From contig CAJFUU010000080.1 in assembly GCA_904420265.1 (NCBI GenBank), positions 1 through 7,287 of the forward strand: a stretch of 7,287 nt of DNA. Direction: 5' to 3'. Below the pieces are notes generated by a model. The model was not told the DNA's origin, did no database searches, and worked only from the letters and a program-made list of their open reading frames with translations. The stretch comes from an uncultured Clostridia bacterium. Lineage in GTDB: Bacteria > Bacillota > Clostridia > Christensenellales > Aristaeellaceae. Shown piece after piece: positions 1-6,076 of this stretch (its first letter is position 1; each line of letters opens with the position of its first letter). The position numbers were made by a program, and so were the translations under genes.

Positions 1-736
1 ACCGGTCCCAAAATCAGGCGCGCGCCCCCGAAGCGCTCTTGCCGCAGGCAAGCAGCGTCGCTCCATACTCCGCAGTCGGCAGTGCCGGCAGCCAGTGCTG
101 CCACGGTCGATAGTATCGACAACCAGTGCTGCCGCGTGGAGGCGGCCGAATCCCCGCCCCGAAGAGCATAAGACGGGAATTCTCGGTTGCATTTTTGATT
201 GGTGGAGAGTACGAAGCCCGCCGAACGGCCCACGCGCAGGGGCGCCCGGCTTCTGTAGGGCCAAGAGGAAAGCGCTGGGCATTGCCTGGCACACTCAAAC
301 AGGGCTGCAAATCCTATTGTATACCGGCATATTCAACTTAACGCTGTGCAGAATCGCAAGCCATCCGCCCTTCTGAGATATGGACGCAGATTTCCGCAGC
401 GTCCCCTTCCCGTTCGCCAAGGGTTTCCGGCAGCGAACACAACATAATCCATTTCTGATCTCCCGCGCTCTCAGCTTTGTGCCCATATCGCCCCCGATTT
501 TCGGCCTTTCTCCAGATGCACGCGTCAAGGTAGACGGACTCCGCCAAACGGCTCTCCCCATACCCACCGGTATTGGCTCCCGCCAAGTAAAGCAGCCAAC
601 GGCTTTCAAGCCGGTTCCCTCCGCGCCTGCCTTTCCAATTGCTTTTATGGTTTCCACCGCAAAAGCGCCGAACGCCTGCGGGCGCGTCTATCACTCCGGA
701 TGAGGCGGGCGGAACGTTCAGCGCGCACCGCTGTGC
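1..736. other. Gene-free region at the window start
   Basis: I see no coding sequence I can support here. Open frames exist on both strands but overlap each other, have biased composition, lack a ribosome binding site and show no recognisable domain. The stretch holds a hairpin at 34-57 (CGCT + CTTGCC, loop GCA, GGCAAG + AGCG with one bulged C) that has no T-tract on either strand, so it is not a typical terminator. It also holds the palindrome and short direct repeats described at 92-133. A minus-strand frame near 295-480 contains a CxxC pair (residues CCVRC), but nothing else supports a gene. It could be the remains of decayed genes. Confidence 0.5.
92..133. repeat. Short direct repeats flanking a perfect palindrome
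   Basis: CCAGTGCTGCC occurs at 92-102 and again at 123-133 (31 nt period), each followed by RCG. Between the copies lies the perfect palindrome GTCGATA-G-TATCGAC at 106-120. A related GGCAGTGCCGGCA lies just upstream. The arrangement could be a protein-binding cluster or a relic of a mobile element. There is no adjacent gene to tie it to. Confidence 0.4.
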
Positions 737-767
737 AAAAACAAACCGCCGGACGAATCGCCCGACG
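737..767 (-). terminator. Intrinsic terminator of the J-domain gene
   Basis: On the minus strand a 9-bp stem, CGTCGGGCG / CGTCCGGCG with one G-T pair on each side and loop ATT, is followed by GTTTGTTTTT. It begins about 25 nt past the stop codon of the J-domain gene, so it ends that transcript. Confidence 0.8.
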
Positions 768-792
768 CTCTGCACCGTTTATTTATTGAATT

Positions 793-1281
793 TCACCGCG
801 AAAATCGCCCAAACCTGGAACGACTGCTCTCCTGCATCCCTCGCGCCACATTTTCCATGCGCGCGTATTTTTCGTTTTCAGGCTGTTGGTGCGCCGCTAC
901 GGACAGATATACCAACGCCTTTTCATATTCATGCCGGTGCAAAAGCATCAGCCCAAACAGGTAATTCCACTCCGCCCGGCGGGTGGAAACTTCCATCAAT
1001 ACGGCGCGGGCGTTGACAAACTGGCCGTCGTCAATCAGGCGGCGGGCCGTTTTCAGGCGCTCGTCGTCGTCCGTCTGGGAAGCGCGCGCCCTGCGGCTGC
1101 CCTTCAGACAGGCGCGATAAGCGCGGGTGATTTCCGCCATGCGCGCGCCTGCCCAATCACGCTCCGGCCCCTCCAGAAAGCGGTCCGGGTGCCAGCGCCG
1201 GGCCAAGGCGCGGTAAGCCGCGCGCAACTCCTCCCTGCTCGCGCAGGGGGAAACGCCCAGAATTTCGTAATCGCTCGCCAT
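793..1281 (-). CDS. Small J-domain (DnaJ-like) co-chaperone with TPR-like C-terminus
   Basis: A 162-residue protein. Residues 3-63 form a J domain: the opening DYEILGV, helix II rich in Arg/Ala, and the HPD motif at 31-33 that stimulates the ATPase of an Hsp70 (DnaK). There is no Gly/Phe region and no zinc-finger domain, so it is not DnaJ itself but a specialised J protein. Residues about 72-140 form helical, TPR-like hairpins (AEWNYLFGLMLLHRHEYEKALVY, split here as AEWNYLFG and EYEKALVYL, then QQPEN), a likely client- or partner-binding part. I chose ATG 1281, which places the J domain at the N-terminus and has AGAAGGG 9-10 nt upstream; ATG 1302 would add 7 residues and has a poorer site. 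It is cytoplasmic, with no signal or membrane segment. It is monocistronic, with its own promoter and terminator. The family is clear; the client is unknown. Confidence 0.9.
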   Translation of the reverse strand: MASDYEILGVSPCASREELRAAYRALARRWHPDRFLEGPERDWAGARMAEITRAYRACLKGSRRARASQTDDDERLKTARRLIDDGQFVNARAVLMEVSTRRAEWNYLFGLMLLHRHEYEKALVYLSVAAHQQPENEKYARMENVARGMQESSRSRFGRFSR

Positions 1282-1336
1282 GTTGCACCGCCCTTCTGCC
1301 ATGGAAGCCTTCGGAGATTGCGAACGGATAACACAC

Positions 1337-1366
1337 AGTATACCACCGCGTCCCGCCGCCTGTCAA
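1337..1366 (-). promoter_or_regulatory. Sigma-A-type promoter of the J-domain gene
   Basis: Read on the minus strand: a perfect -35 box TTGACA (1361-1366), an 18-nt spacer and a -10 box TATACT (1337-1342, 5 of 6 to consensus). Transcription would start near 1330, about 50 nt before the chosen ATG. This is the strongest promoter match in the window. Confidence 0.85.
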
Positions 1367-1383
1367 GCGCAGGGGCCGACAAG

Positions 1384-1406
1384 ATTGTGACCACAATATG
1401 TTGTGG
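1384..1406. promoter_or_regulatory. Overlapping inverted repeats, operator-like
   Basis: ATTGTG-AC-CACAAT (1384-1397) and CCACAA-TATG-TTGTGG (1391-1406) are two perfect 6-bp inverted repeats sharing their middle arm, giving three alternating half-sites of TTGTGG/CCACAA. They lie 18-40 bp upstream of the -35 box of the J-domain gene and about 100 bp upstream of the plus-strand promoter at 1503. A regulator-binding site is the likeliest reading; the regulator is unknown. Confidence 0.4.
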
Positions 1407-1502
1407 AGGTTAATCGTGGGCATCCCCCAGCGCTAGTATATTACGAAAGTATTTCAGATATTATCGCGATGGTACGATTCTTTGAACTCGGCGCGGCTTT
1501 TA

Positions 1503-1531
1503 TTTACTCTGGCGGCCGCAGCGGCTAAAAT
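1503..1531 (+). promoter_or_regulatory. Promoter of the two-helix membrane protein gene
   Basis: -35 box TTTACT (1503-1508, 4 of 6), 17-nt spacer, -10 box TAAAAT (1526-1531, 5 of 6). The predicted start is near 1538, giving a leader of about 40 nt before ATG 1580. Confidence 0.6.
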
Positions 1532-1579
1532 AGAGAAGAGGGAAGGTTGTCGAATTCTGGGGAAAAGAGGACGCGAACA

Positions 1580-2095
1580 ATGCGAAAGACGCCCGCAAGG
1601 CGGCGGAAGGGCTCGAATTGGAAGGTATATGTATGCCTTCTGTTTTGTTTTCCCTACGGCCTGTTTTTGATGTGGAGGACGACGCGGTGGCACCCGGCGG
1701 TGAAAGGCCTGGTGACCACCTGCTTTGCCGCGCTGACATTGGCCGTGCTGCTGCCGCTGACCTCCCCGCCGGAACGTCTTCCGGGCGGCGTGCGCATGGT
1801 AAGCGCGGAGCGGGATGTGGAAGTGTTCGGCCCGGAATTGCCTGAGGCGTTGGATGCAAATTATACGGGCTACAGCGCGGTCACCTCGTCAAACGGGCCG
1901 GTATTTTCCGATGAAACCATCACGCAGACCACGTATGTCTACGCCAACGACAACGGCAAATTCTATCACAATTTGGACTGCGAATACGTGCAGTGGTACA
2001 GCAAAAAATACGCGTTGGCGGTGGCGTACTACAATGGCTATACCCCCTGTGAAAAATGTATGCCCCCTGAATACACGCCGGGTATGGGCGCCTGA
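1580..2095 (+). CDS. Small membrane protein with C-terminal His/Cys metal-site motif
   Basis: A 171-residue protein of unknown function. The N-terminus is very basic (residues 2-15), followed by two hydrophobic helices (about 15-32, containing FPYGLFLMW, and 41-60), with positive charges before and between them. The rest, about 62-171, is a polar domain. Near its end is H130-x3-C134 ... GYTPC157-x2-C160-MPP, the HxxxC...GYxPCxxC pattern seen in small zinc-binding tails attached to nucleases, ComEC-like and other bacterial proteins. Four ligands are present, so metal binding is plausible. The hairpin topology suggests both ends lie on the same face; which face is not certain. I chose ATG 1580 because AAAGAGG ends 9 nt upstream; a TTG at 1547 in frame has no such site. 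It is monocistronic between its own promoter and terminator. The family is not named from the sequence alone. Confidence 0.85.
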   Translation: MRKTPARRRKGSNWKVYVCLLFCFPYGLFLMWRTTRWHPAVKGLVTTCFAALTLAVLLPLTSPPERLPGGVRMVSAERDVEVFGPELPEALDANYTGYSAVTSSNGPVFSDETITQTTYVYANDNGKFYHNLDCEYVQWYSKKYALAVAYYNGYTPCEKCMPPEYTPGMGA

Positions 2096-2124
2096 ACGCC
2101 GCAAATTTTCATATATGCCGTTTG

Positions 2125-2174
2125 GCACCGGGTCTGAAGCGACGGTTCGCTTGGGCCCGGCGCTTTATTATATT
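2125..2174 (+). terminator. Intrinsic terminator of the membrane protein gene
   Basis: A long hairpin starts 30 nt after the stop codon. The inner stem is AAGCGA / TCGCTT with loop CGGT; the outer stem is GCACCGGGTC(T) against GGGCCCGGCGC, with one bulged G, one mismatch and two G-T pairs (about 16 pairs in all). It is followed by the T-rich TTTATTATATT. Confidence 0.75.
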
Positions 2175-2478
2175 GGATCCGCTTGGAGCGGAGGTTCCAA
2201 AGAACTTATCGCTGTGCGTAAAAACGTTCCCCCTTTTTCAGCAAAAAAGAAGGCGCGCAGACAAAAGACGAGACAAAGAAGCCAAGCGGCTGCGTTTGCC
2301 AGCATCCGGGAGAACGGGTGTATGCGCCGGCTGTTCAGAGCACGCGAACGCTGCCGGGATCATTGCCCTTACGGGGCTTCGTCAACTCCCGGCTTGCCAG
2401 CGGTCATGATTATCAAAGATATGAATGCCTCCGAGGTGGTCCCTACGCTGAAAAGCCCGGCACAAAGGCGGCGATAAT
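2175..2478. other. Gene-free region upstream of the repeat array
   Basis: No gene is supported. The part at 2240-2285 is A-rich. If the array downstream is a CRISPR read on the plus strand, this is where a leader would lie. The piece GCCTCC...GAGGTGGTCCC (2427-2443) ends exactly 61 nt before the end of the first clear repeat and may be an older, internally deleted unit; similar but weaker traces occur near 2361-2380. I find no convincing leader promoter. Confidence 0.35.
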
Positions 2479-3604
2479 GCCTCCGCGTGCACGGGGGTAT
2501 TCCCTGAGATGCTCAGGCACAATACCTTCGCGATTGGGATGTTTCCGCACGCGAGGGAATCCCCTGATTTCACTTTCTTGCCTTCAAAGGAAATGCGCTT
2601 TCTTTGCGCGAGATATTCCCGAAGCCAGGGACACAGCAGAAGTTGATTGCGAAAATTCTCTCCACGCGCGAGGCATTCTCTGCAGCTGGCGGGCAACATA
2701 TGCCGCCCGTATGATTGTTTTTCCCTGGGCGTGAAGCGTTCCCATTCAGCGGCATACGACAGCGTTTTTACGGCAGCACGATTTCTCCTTGGACGCGTGG
2801 AAAGAGCGGCACGAGCAGCCGTTTTCCCGCGCGCATAGGGGATTCCTTGAGGCTCTAGGATATAACGGCAGGGATACAAGCGTTTTCCCGCGCGCATAAG
2901 GGACTCCTATGAGCAGCAATTTCTTTGAACATATTAATGTAGGTTTTCCCACGACACAAAGGATGTCCCGCCAGGCAAAAGACAAATTTCGGTCTACCGA
3001 GTTTTTTCCCACACGCGCGAAGCATTCCCGAAAATACGCGAGCGGGGAAAAATTGGTTTTTCCGCGTACGCGAGGTGTTCAGAATCAGATAATCCAGATA
3101 AAACCATCCGCCAACGTTTTCCCTGCACGCAAGGCATTCTCCCGCCTTATCGGCGCGCTCGACCAGACGATCAAGAGTATCTTCGCACACGAGATATTTC
3201 TACAAAATCGTAAAGGACGATCTGAAAACTTGCAGGCTTTTCCACGCCTGCGCCATGCTTCATACTGTGCCGCCAGGTTTCCCTGCACCAAGATATTTTC
3301 GGCAATGTGGCCGAAGATTCGTCGATGCCGGCAAGTTTTCCCGCACGCACGGGCGTTTTCCGCCTTTCCCGTTCGGGATTCGAACGGGAAAGAAGTTCCC
3401 CTCCCGCGCATGCGAGGCACTCTCCGGCGATTGCGGCAGTAAGGCGCAAAAGAGCGGAGCATCCCCATGCGCGCGCGAGGCACTCTCCATCTGCCCCGTT
3501 TTGAAATTCGACAGGGAAGAAGTTTCCCCGCGCACAAGGCGCTTTCTCGGCATGCGCCGGCTTTTGCTCGCCCTGCTTTCCCCGCGCATAAGGCGCTCTC
3601 CCCC
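2479..3604 (+). CRISPR. Degenerate, probably relic, type I-E-like CRISPR array (20 units)
   Basis: A 24-31 nt motif recurs with starts near 2479, 2541, 2598, 2655, 2717, 2781, 2821, 2882, 2943, 3001, 3056, 3116, 3177, 3236, 3276, 3335, 3395, 3459, 3522 and 3575. Most steps are 53-64 nt, centred on 60-61; two are 40. The motif reads GTTTTCCC, then a GC-rich core such as GCGCGCATA or GCACGCGAG, then GGG or GGC, then ATTCCC or ATTCTCC. A 29-nt repeat with 32-nt spacers (61 nt) is the known type I-E geometry, and the repeat resembles I-E repeats of the GTTTTCCCCGC...GGGGATATTCCC kind in the crRNA-sense direction. The first unit (CGTGCACGGGGGTATTCCC) is closest to that. Intervening segments are mostly unrelated. 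No two repeats are identical, so the array is probably decayed. The period is not a multiple of three and frames break throughout, which argues against a repeat protein. The weakest units are 2781 and 3236. No cas gene lies in the window. Confidence 0.55.
3364..3392. repeat. Perfect 12-bp inverted repeat filling one array spacer
   Basis: CTTTCCCGTTCG - GGATT - CGAACGGGAAAG is a perfect hairpin. It occupies nearly all of the 34-nt segment between the repeat units that end at 3360 and begin at 3395. A diverged relative of the same segment occurs two units on (3489-3521). There is no T-tract, so it is not a terminator. Confidence 0.7.
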
Positions 3605-3617
3605 TTGGAATGGCATG

Positions 3618-3646
3618 AAAAAACCGCCTTGCTTTCGCTTGGCGGT
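3618..3646 (-). terminator. Intrinsic terminator behind the broken small gene
   Basis: On the minus strand: ACCGCC-AA-GC, GAAA tetraloop, GC-AA-GGCGGT, then TTTTTT (the last T of GGCGGT joins the tract). The outer stem has 6 bp and the inner stem 2 bp, separated by two A-A mismatches. It begins about 22 nt past the stop codon at 3669, so it closes that gene's transcript. Confidence 0.85.
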
Positions 3647-3668
3647 GTGTGCTTCTTTCGTATGCGGT

Positions 3669-3863
3669 TTATTCGGATTCTGCAAGTTCAATGCGCTCAA
3701 TCTCATCTTCGTATGCTTCGATGCGGCCAATCCAGGCAAAGGCTCGACCATCTTCCGCATCATAATTCGGGAAAACAGTCAGCGGTTCCTATCATTGGTC
3801 AGAGCCATCTTTAAAGGCTATTTTCACTTTTCCATCCGTTTTGAACGCATCATGCAGCGTCAT
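3669..3863 (-). pseudogene. Small gene broken by adjacent in-frame TGA-TAG codons
   Basis: ATG at 3863 is preceded at 8 nt by AGGGAG. The frame reads MTLHDAFKTDGKVKIAFKD, GSDQ, then TGA (3792-3794) and TAG (3789-3791), then continues in the same frame for 39 codons: EPLTVFPNYDAEDGRAF, AWIGRIEAYEDEIERIELAE, SE, and a TAA. A terminator follows at once. Both halves look like real protein: the first has alternating basic/hydrophobic residues typical of a small beta barrel strand pair, the second an acidic helical tail. Without the stops it would be a 64-codon protein. I do not recognise the family. The likeliest reading is a recently inactivated small gene, in keeping with the decayed repeats around it. 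Alternatives are sequencing error, a functional 23-residue peptide, or readthrough. Recoding is unlikely, because TAG and TGA both end normal genes in this window. No clear promoter is visible. Confidence 0.6.
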
Positions 3864-3933
3864 TATGCGTTCTCCCTGGCTTTGCAGACACGACATGCGC
3901 ACCGGTTCCGGAATCATGCATGAAGAATTTGCT

Positions 3934-4012
3934 GCTTTCCCCACGCGCAAGGCATTTTTCGCTCAGACGCATCTTCAAGCTGCGTCGGCGCGCCCCCACG
4001 CGAGGCATTTCC
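3934..4012 (+). CRISPR. Two further array units beyond the small-gene interruption
   Basis: GCTTTCCCCACGCGCAAGGC + ATTTTTC (3934-3960) and GCGCCCCCACGCGAGGC + ATTTCC (3990-4012) match the motif of the main array in the same orientation and end 52 nt apart. They are separated from unit 3575-3604 by about 330 nt that hold the small gene and its terminator. Weaker possible units end near 4075 (GCATCCATGGGAGCC + TTTTTTC) and 4140. The 4013-4205 stretch holds no gene and no terminator I can defend for the downstream end of the kinase/regulator operon. Confidence 0.5.
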
Positions 4013-4205
4013 AGGGCTGCGGGTATATATCGCTCTCTGTTCAGGAAAAGAGCATCCATGGGAGCCTTTTTTCAGGGCAGGACGCCAACGCGGCTCTGCT
4101 TCGCCCCTCCGCCAGCCGGTTGGAACGGCCAGCCTTTTTCCGTTGAGGGGTTTGCGTCGGTTCGCACGGCCGCCCTGCCCCGCTTTTGTGAATAGAGCCT
4201 CTCCC

Positions 4206-4898
4206 CTACCCCTCGACCATGCGGTAGCCTACGCCGATTTCGGTGAGGATATATTCCGGCATGGCGGGATCTTTTTCAATTTTGCGGCGGATGTTGGCCA
4301 TGTTTACGCGCAAAAGCTGCGTGTCGCAGTTGGAAAACGGGCCCCATATCTCGCGAATCATGGTATCGTGGGTGATCACCTTGCCGGCGTTGCGGCACAG
4401 CAGGGTGACGATTTTGTATTCGATCTGCGTCAGGTGCACCTCGCGGCCGTCCACGCGCACCACGCGGCGCTCGGTATCCACCTGCAGGCCGCCGATGTTG
4501 TATACGCTTTTTTCGCCCTCGGCCATGCGCTGGCCATGGCGCAGAGCGGCGCGGATGCGGGCCAGCAATTCCTCGGTGCCGAAGGGCTTGGTGATGTAGT
4601 CGTCCGCGCCGCCGTCCAGGGCGCGCACCTTGTCGCGCTCCTGCCCGCGCGCAGAAACCACCACCACCGGCACGTTCGACCATGAGCGGATTTCCCGCAA
4701 AAATTCCTGGCCGTCGCGGTCGGGCAGGCCCAAATCCAGAAGCATCAGGTCGGGACTGTGCGAGGCAAGCATGGAAAGCGCGGTGGCGGCATTGCCGGTT
4801 TCCAGCGTGGCGTAGCCGCCGCCGGAAAGCACCGTGCGCATCAGGCCGCGGATGCGCTCGTCGTCTTCGACGATGAGTATGGTCGTCGCGTTACGCAT
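4206..4898 (-). CDS. KdpE-like OmpR-family response regulator
   Basis: A 230-residue DNA-binding response regulator. Residues 6-120 form the receiver: acidic pair E11-D12-D13, phospho-acceptor D55 in LLDLGLPD, S82 in VVVSAR and K104 in DDYITKPF. Residues about 130-230 form the winged-helix DNA-binding domain, with VHLTQIEYKIVTLLCRNAGK, REIWGP and VNMANIRRKIE and the ending TEIGVGYRM, which closely follow KdpE. In its known setting KdpE activates the kdpFABC potassium pump; no kdp structural gene is in this window, so the targets here are unknown. ATG 4898 is chosen because AAGGAGG lies 6 nt upstream; an earlier in-frame start would add 24 residues with no such site. The gene overlaps the end of the kinase gene by 8 nt, implying translational coupling and a shared transcript. 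It ends with TAG. Confidence 0.92.
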   Translation of the reverse strand: MRNATTILIVEDDERIRGLMRTVLSGGGYATLETGNAATALSMLASHSPDLMLLDLGLPDRDGQEFLREIRSWSNVPVVVVSARGQERDKVRALDGGADDYITKPFGTEELLARIRAALRHGQRMAEGEKSVYNIGGLQVDTERRVVRVDGREVHLTQIEYKIVTLLCRNAGKVITHDTMIREIWGPFSNCDTQLLRVNMANIRRKIEKDPAMPEYILTEIGVGYRMVEG

Positions 4899-5961
4899 GG
4901 GTTTCCTCCTTTTCCAGGGGCAGCTTGAAGCGGAAACAGGCGCCGCCGCCGGGCGGGCTGTCGGCCGCAAGCGTGCCGCCGTGGGCCATGACGATGGTGC
5001 GGCATACGCTCAGGCCAATGCCCATGTTGGTGCGCGAATGCGCCGCGCTGTCGCTGGGCTGGGCGGCGGAAGGGTCAAACAGCGTCGCCAGGCGCGAGGG
5101 CGGAATGCCGGCGCCGTCGTCGGTTACTTCAAACACCGCCCAGGCGCCCTCCACCCGCAGGCGCACGCACACCTTCGTGGCTCCGCCGGCGTGCAGGGCC
5201 GCGTTTTCCAGAAGATTTCCCAGCACCTGGCCGATGAGGATGGCGTCCATGGGCACCATCACCAATTCGTCCGGCAGGTCGATTTGCACCGCCGGGCGCT
5301 CAAAACGGCTGCGGAACTTGCGCACCGCCTCGGAAATAACTTCCTCCGCCGCCTCGGGCGTTTTGCGCACGCCGGAAGCGCCCTCGCTCACCCGCGTGAT
5401 GGAAAGCAGGTTTTCCACCATGCGAATCAGCCACTGGGCGTCGTCGGAAATCTGCAAAAGCATTTCGCGCCGGCGCTTTTCGTCCATGCCCTCTCCGGAT
5501 TCGGCAAGCAGCGAGGCGGCCGCGGAGATGGAAGTCAGCGGCGTGCGCAAGTCGTGCGACACGGCGCGCAGAAGGTTGGCGCGCATTTCTTCCAGACGGG
5601 CGCGGTAGTTGCGCTCCTCCTGGCGCTTGAGCTGCGTGGTCATGGCGCTGATGAGCAACGCCATGACCAGAAGGGTCAAAAACGTCAGTGGATAGCCGGC
5701 CAGGCTGAAGTTAAAGGCCATATACGGCGCGGTAAAAGCGAAATTGATGGCGAATACGCTGATGACCGCCGCCGCCACGCCGTAGAGATAGCCGCTGGTC
5801 AGGCGGCTTATGAGGGCCACGGCAAACAGAAAGAACATGGGCGCGTAGCTTTTGCCCGCCGGGTCCAGCTGCGCGCAAAGGGCGCTGAGCGCCGCCGCGC
5901 CCGAAAGCGCAAGCAACATTACGCCTGCGTCGCGCGGGGAAAACCGCCATGTTCGCCGCAC
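4891..5961 (-). CDS. Short KdpD-like sensor histidine kinase (DUF4118)
   Basis: A 356-residue membrane kinase. Four hydrophobic segments (about 12-31, 40-56, 58-76, 90-108), with SGYLYGVAAAVISVFAINFAFT, cut here as GYLYGVAAAV and INFAF, match the DUF4118 four-helix part of KdpD. The HisKA domain follows with phospho-accepting H136 in AVSHDLRTPLTS. The ATPase domain has the N box QVLGNLLENA (N253), G1 DDGAGIP (281-287), FDP, and G2 NMGIGLS (312-318). Full-length KdpD has a large N-terminal KdpD sensor region and a Usp domain; both are absent, so this is the short form and the signal it reads may differ. I chose GTG 5961, which has AAGGAGG 8 nt upstream; a TTG at 6009 lies upstream of the promoter's -10 box. 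It phosphorylates the regulator encoded next. It is first in a two-gene operon. Confidence 0.92.
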   Translation of the reverse strand: MRRTWRFSPRDAGVMLLALSGAAALSALCAQLDPAGKSYAPMFFLFAVALISRLTSGYLYGVAAAVISVFAINFAFTAPYMAFNFSLAGYPLTFLTLLVMALLISAMTTQLKRQEERNYRARLEEMRANLLRAVSHDLRTPLTSISAAASLLAESGEGMDEKRRREMLLQISDDAQWLIRMVENLLSITRVSEGASGVRKTPEAAEEVISEAVRKFRSRFERPAVQIDLPDELVMVPMDAILIGQVLGNLLENAALHAGGATKVCVRLRVEGAWAVFEVTDDGAGIPPSRLATLFDPSAAQPSDSAAHSRTNMGIGLSVCRTIVMAHGGTLAADSPPGGGACFRFKLPLEKEETHA

Positions 5962-5969
5962 GGATTCGC

Positions 5970-5976
5970 CCTCCTT
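5970..5976 (-). promoter_or_regulatory. Ribosome binding site deciding the GTG start of the kinase
   Basis: AAGGAGG on the minus strand, 8 nt before GTG 5961. It fixes the start; upstream in-frame alternatives would fall before the transcription start. Confidence 0.8.
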
Positions 5977-5986
5977 TCCGGTTGGT

Positions 5987-5995
5987 ATTATAGCA
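5987..5995 (-). promoter_or_regulatory. Extended -10 promoter of the kinase/regulator operon
   Basis: On the minus strand TGC-TATAAT is a perfect -10 box with the TGn extension. No good -35 lies at 16-18 nt, as is common for extended -10 promoters. The start would be near 5980, giving a leader of about 19 nt to GTG 5961. Confidence 0.7.
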
Positions 5996-6047
5996 CACCC
6001 GCATAACAAATGTGTGAAGAATTTTATAAATCGCGCCGGCGCGGGGC

Positions 6048-6076
6048 TTGTGCGCGGGGCGGAAACGCGCTATACT
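6048..6076 (+). promoter_or_regulatory. Promoter of the DUF4432 gene
   Basis: -35 box TTGTGC (6048-6053, 3 of 6), spacer exactly 17 nt, -10 box TATACT (6071-6076, 5 of 6). The predicted start is near 6083, giving a leader of about 35 nt to ATG 6118. It is divergent from the kinase promoter, about 55 nt away. Confidence 0.6.

Noticed and set aside
34..57. Terminator at the left edge
   Set aside because: The hairpin is good but no T-tract follows on either strand.
295..657. Minus-strand 120-codon frame with a CCVRC pair, reminiscent of small zinc-binding phage proteins
   Set aside because: Only one Cys pair, no ribosome binding site, and equally long frames overlap it on both strands.
2394..2423. 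Possible leader promoter TTGCCA, 18 nt, GATATG
   Set aside because: The -10 matches only 3 of 6 positions; too weak to list as a feature.
2406..2477. Short plus-strand frame MIIKDMNASEVVPTL... of 23 codons
   Set aside because: It looks protein-like at the front but has no ribosome binding site, ends within a few codons and overlaps a possible decayed repeat unit.
2382..3190. Long minus-strand open frames across the array with recurring ARGK/ARGE/ARE peptides
   Set aside because: The peptides are translations of the DNA repeat in all three frames. The period of about 61 nt shifts the frame each unit, and there is no start site or domain.
3364..3392. tRNA T-arm, because the minus strand reads GTTCGAATCC
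   Set aside because: The flanking bases do not form a T stem around that loop and no acceptor, D or anticodon arm lies nearby.
3255..3923. Plus-strand 222-codon open frame across the array and the small gene
   Set aside because: It runs through the repeat units and antisense to the small gene and its terminator; no ribosome binding site and no protein-like pattern.
4834..6006. Plus-strand 390-codon open frame opposite the kinase
   Set aside because: It is the antisense shadow of a GC-rich gene; its product is rich in His/Ala/Arg/Gly with no domain, whereas the minus strand encodes a complete histidine kinase.
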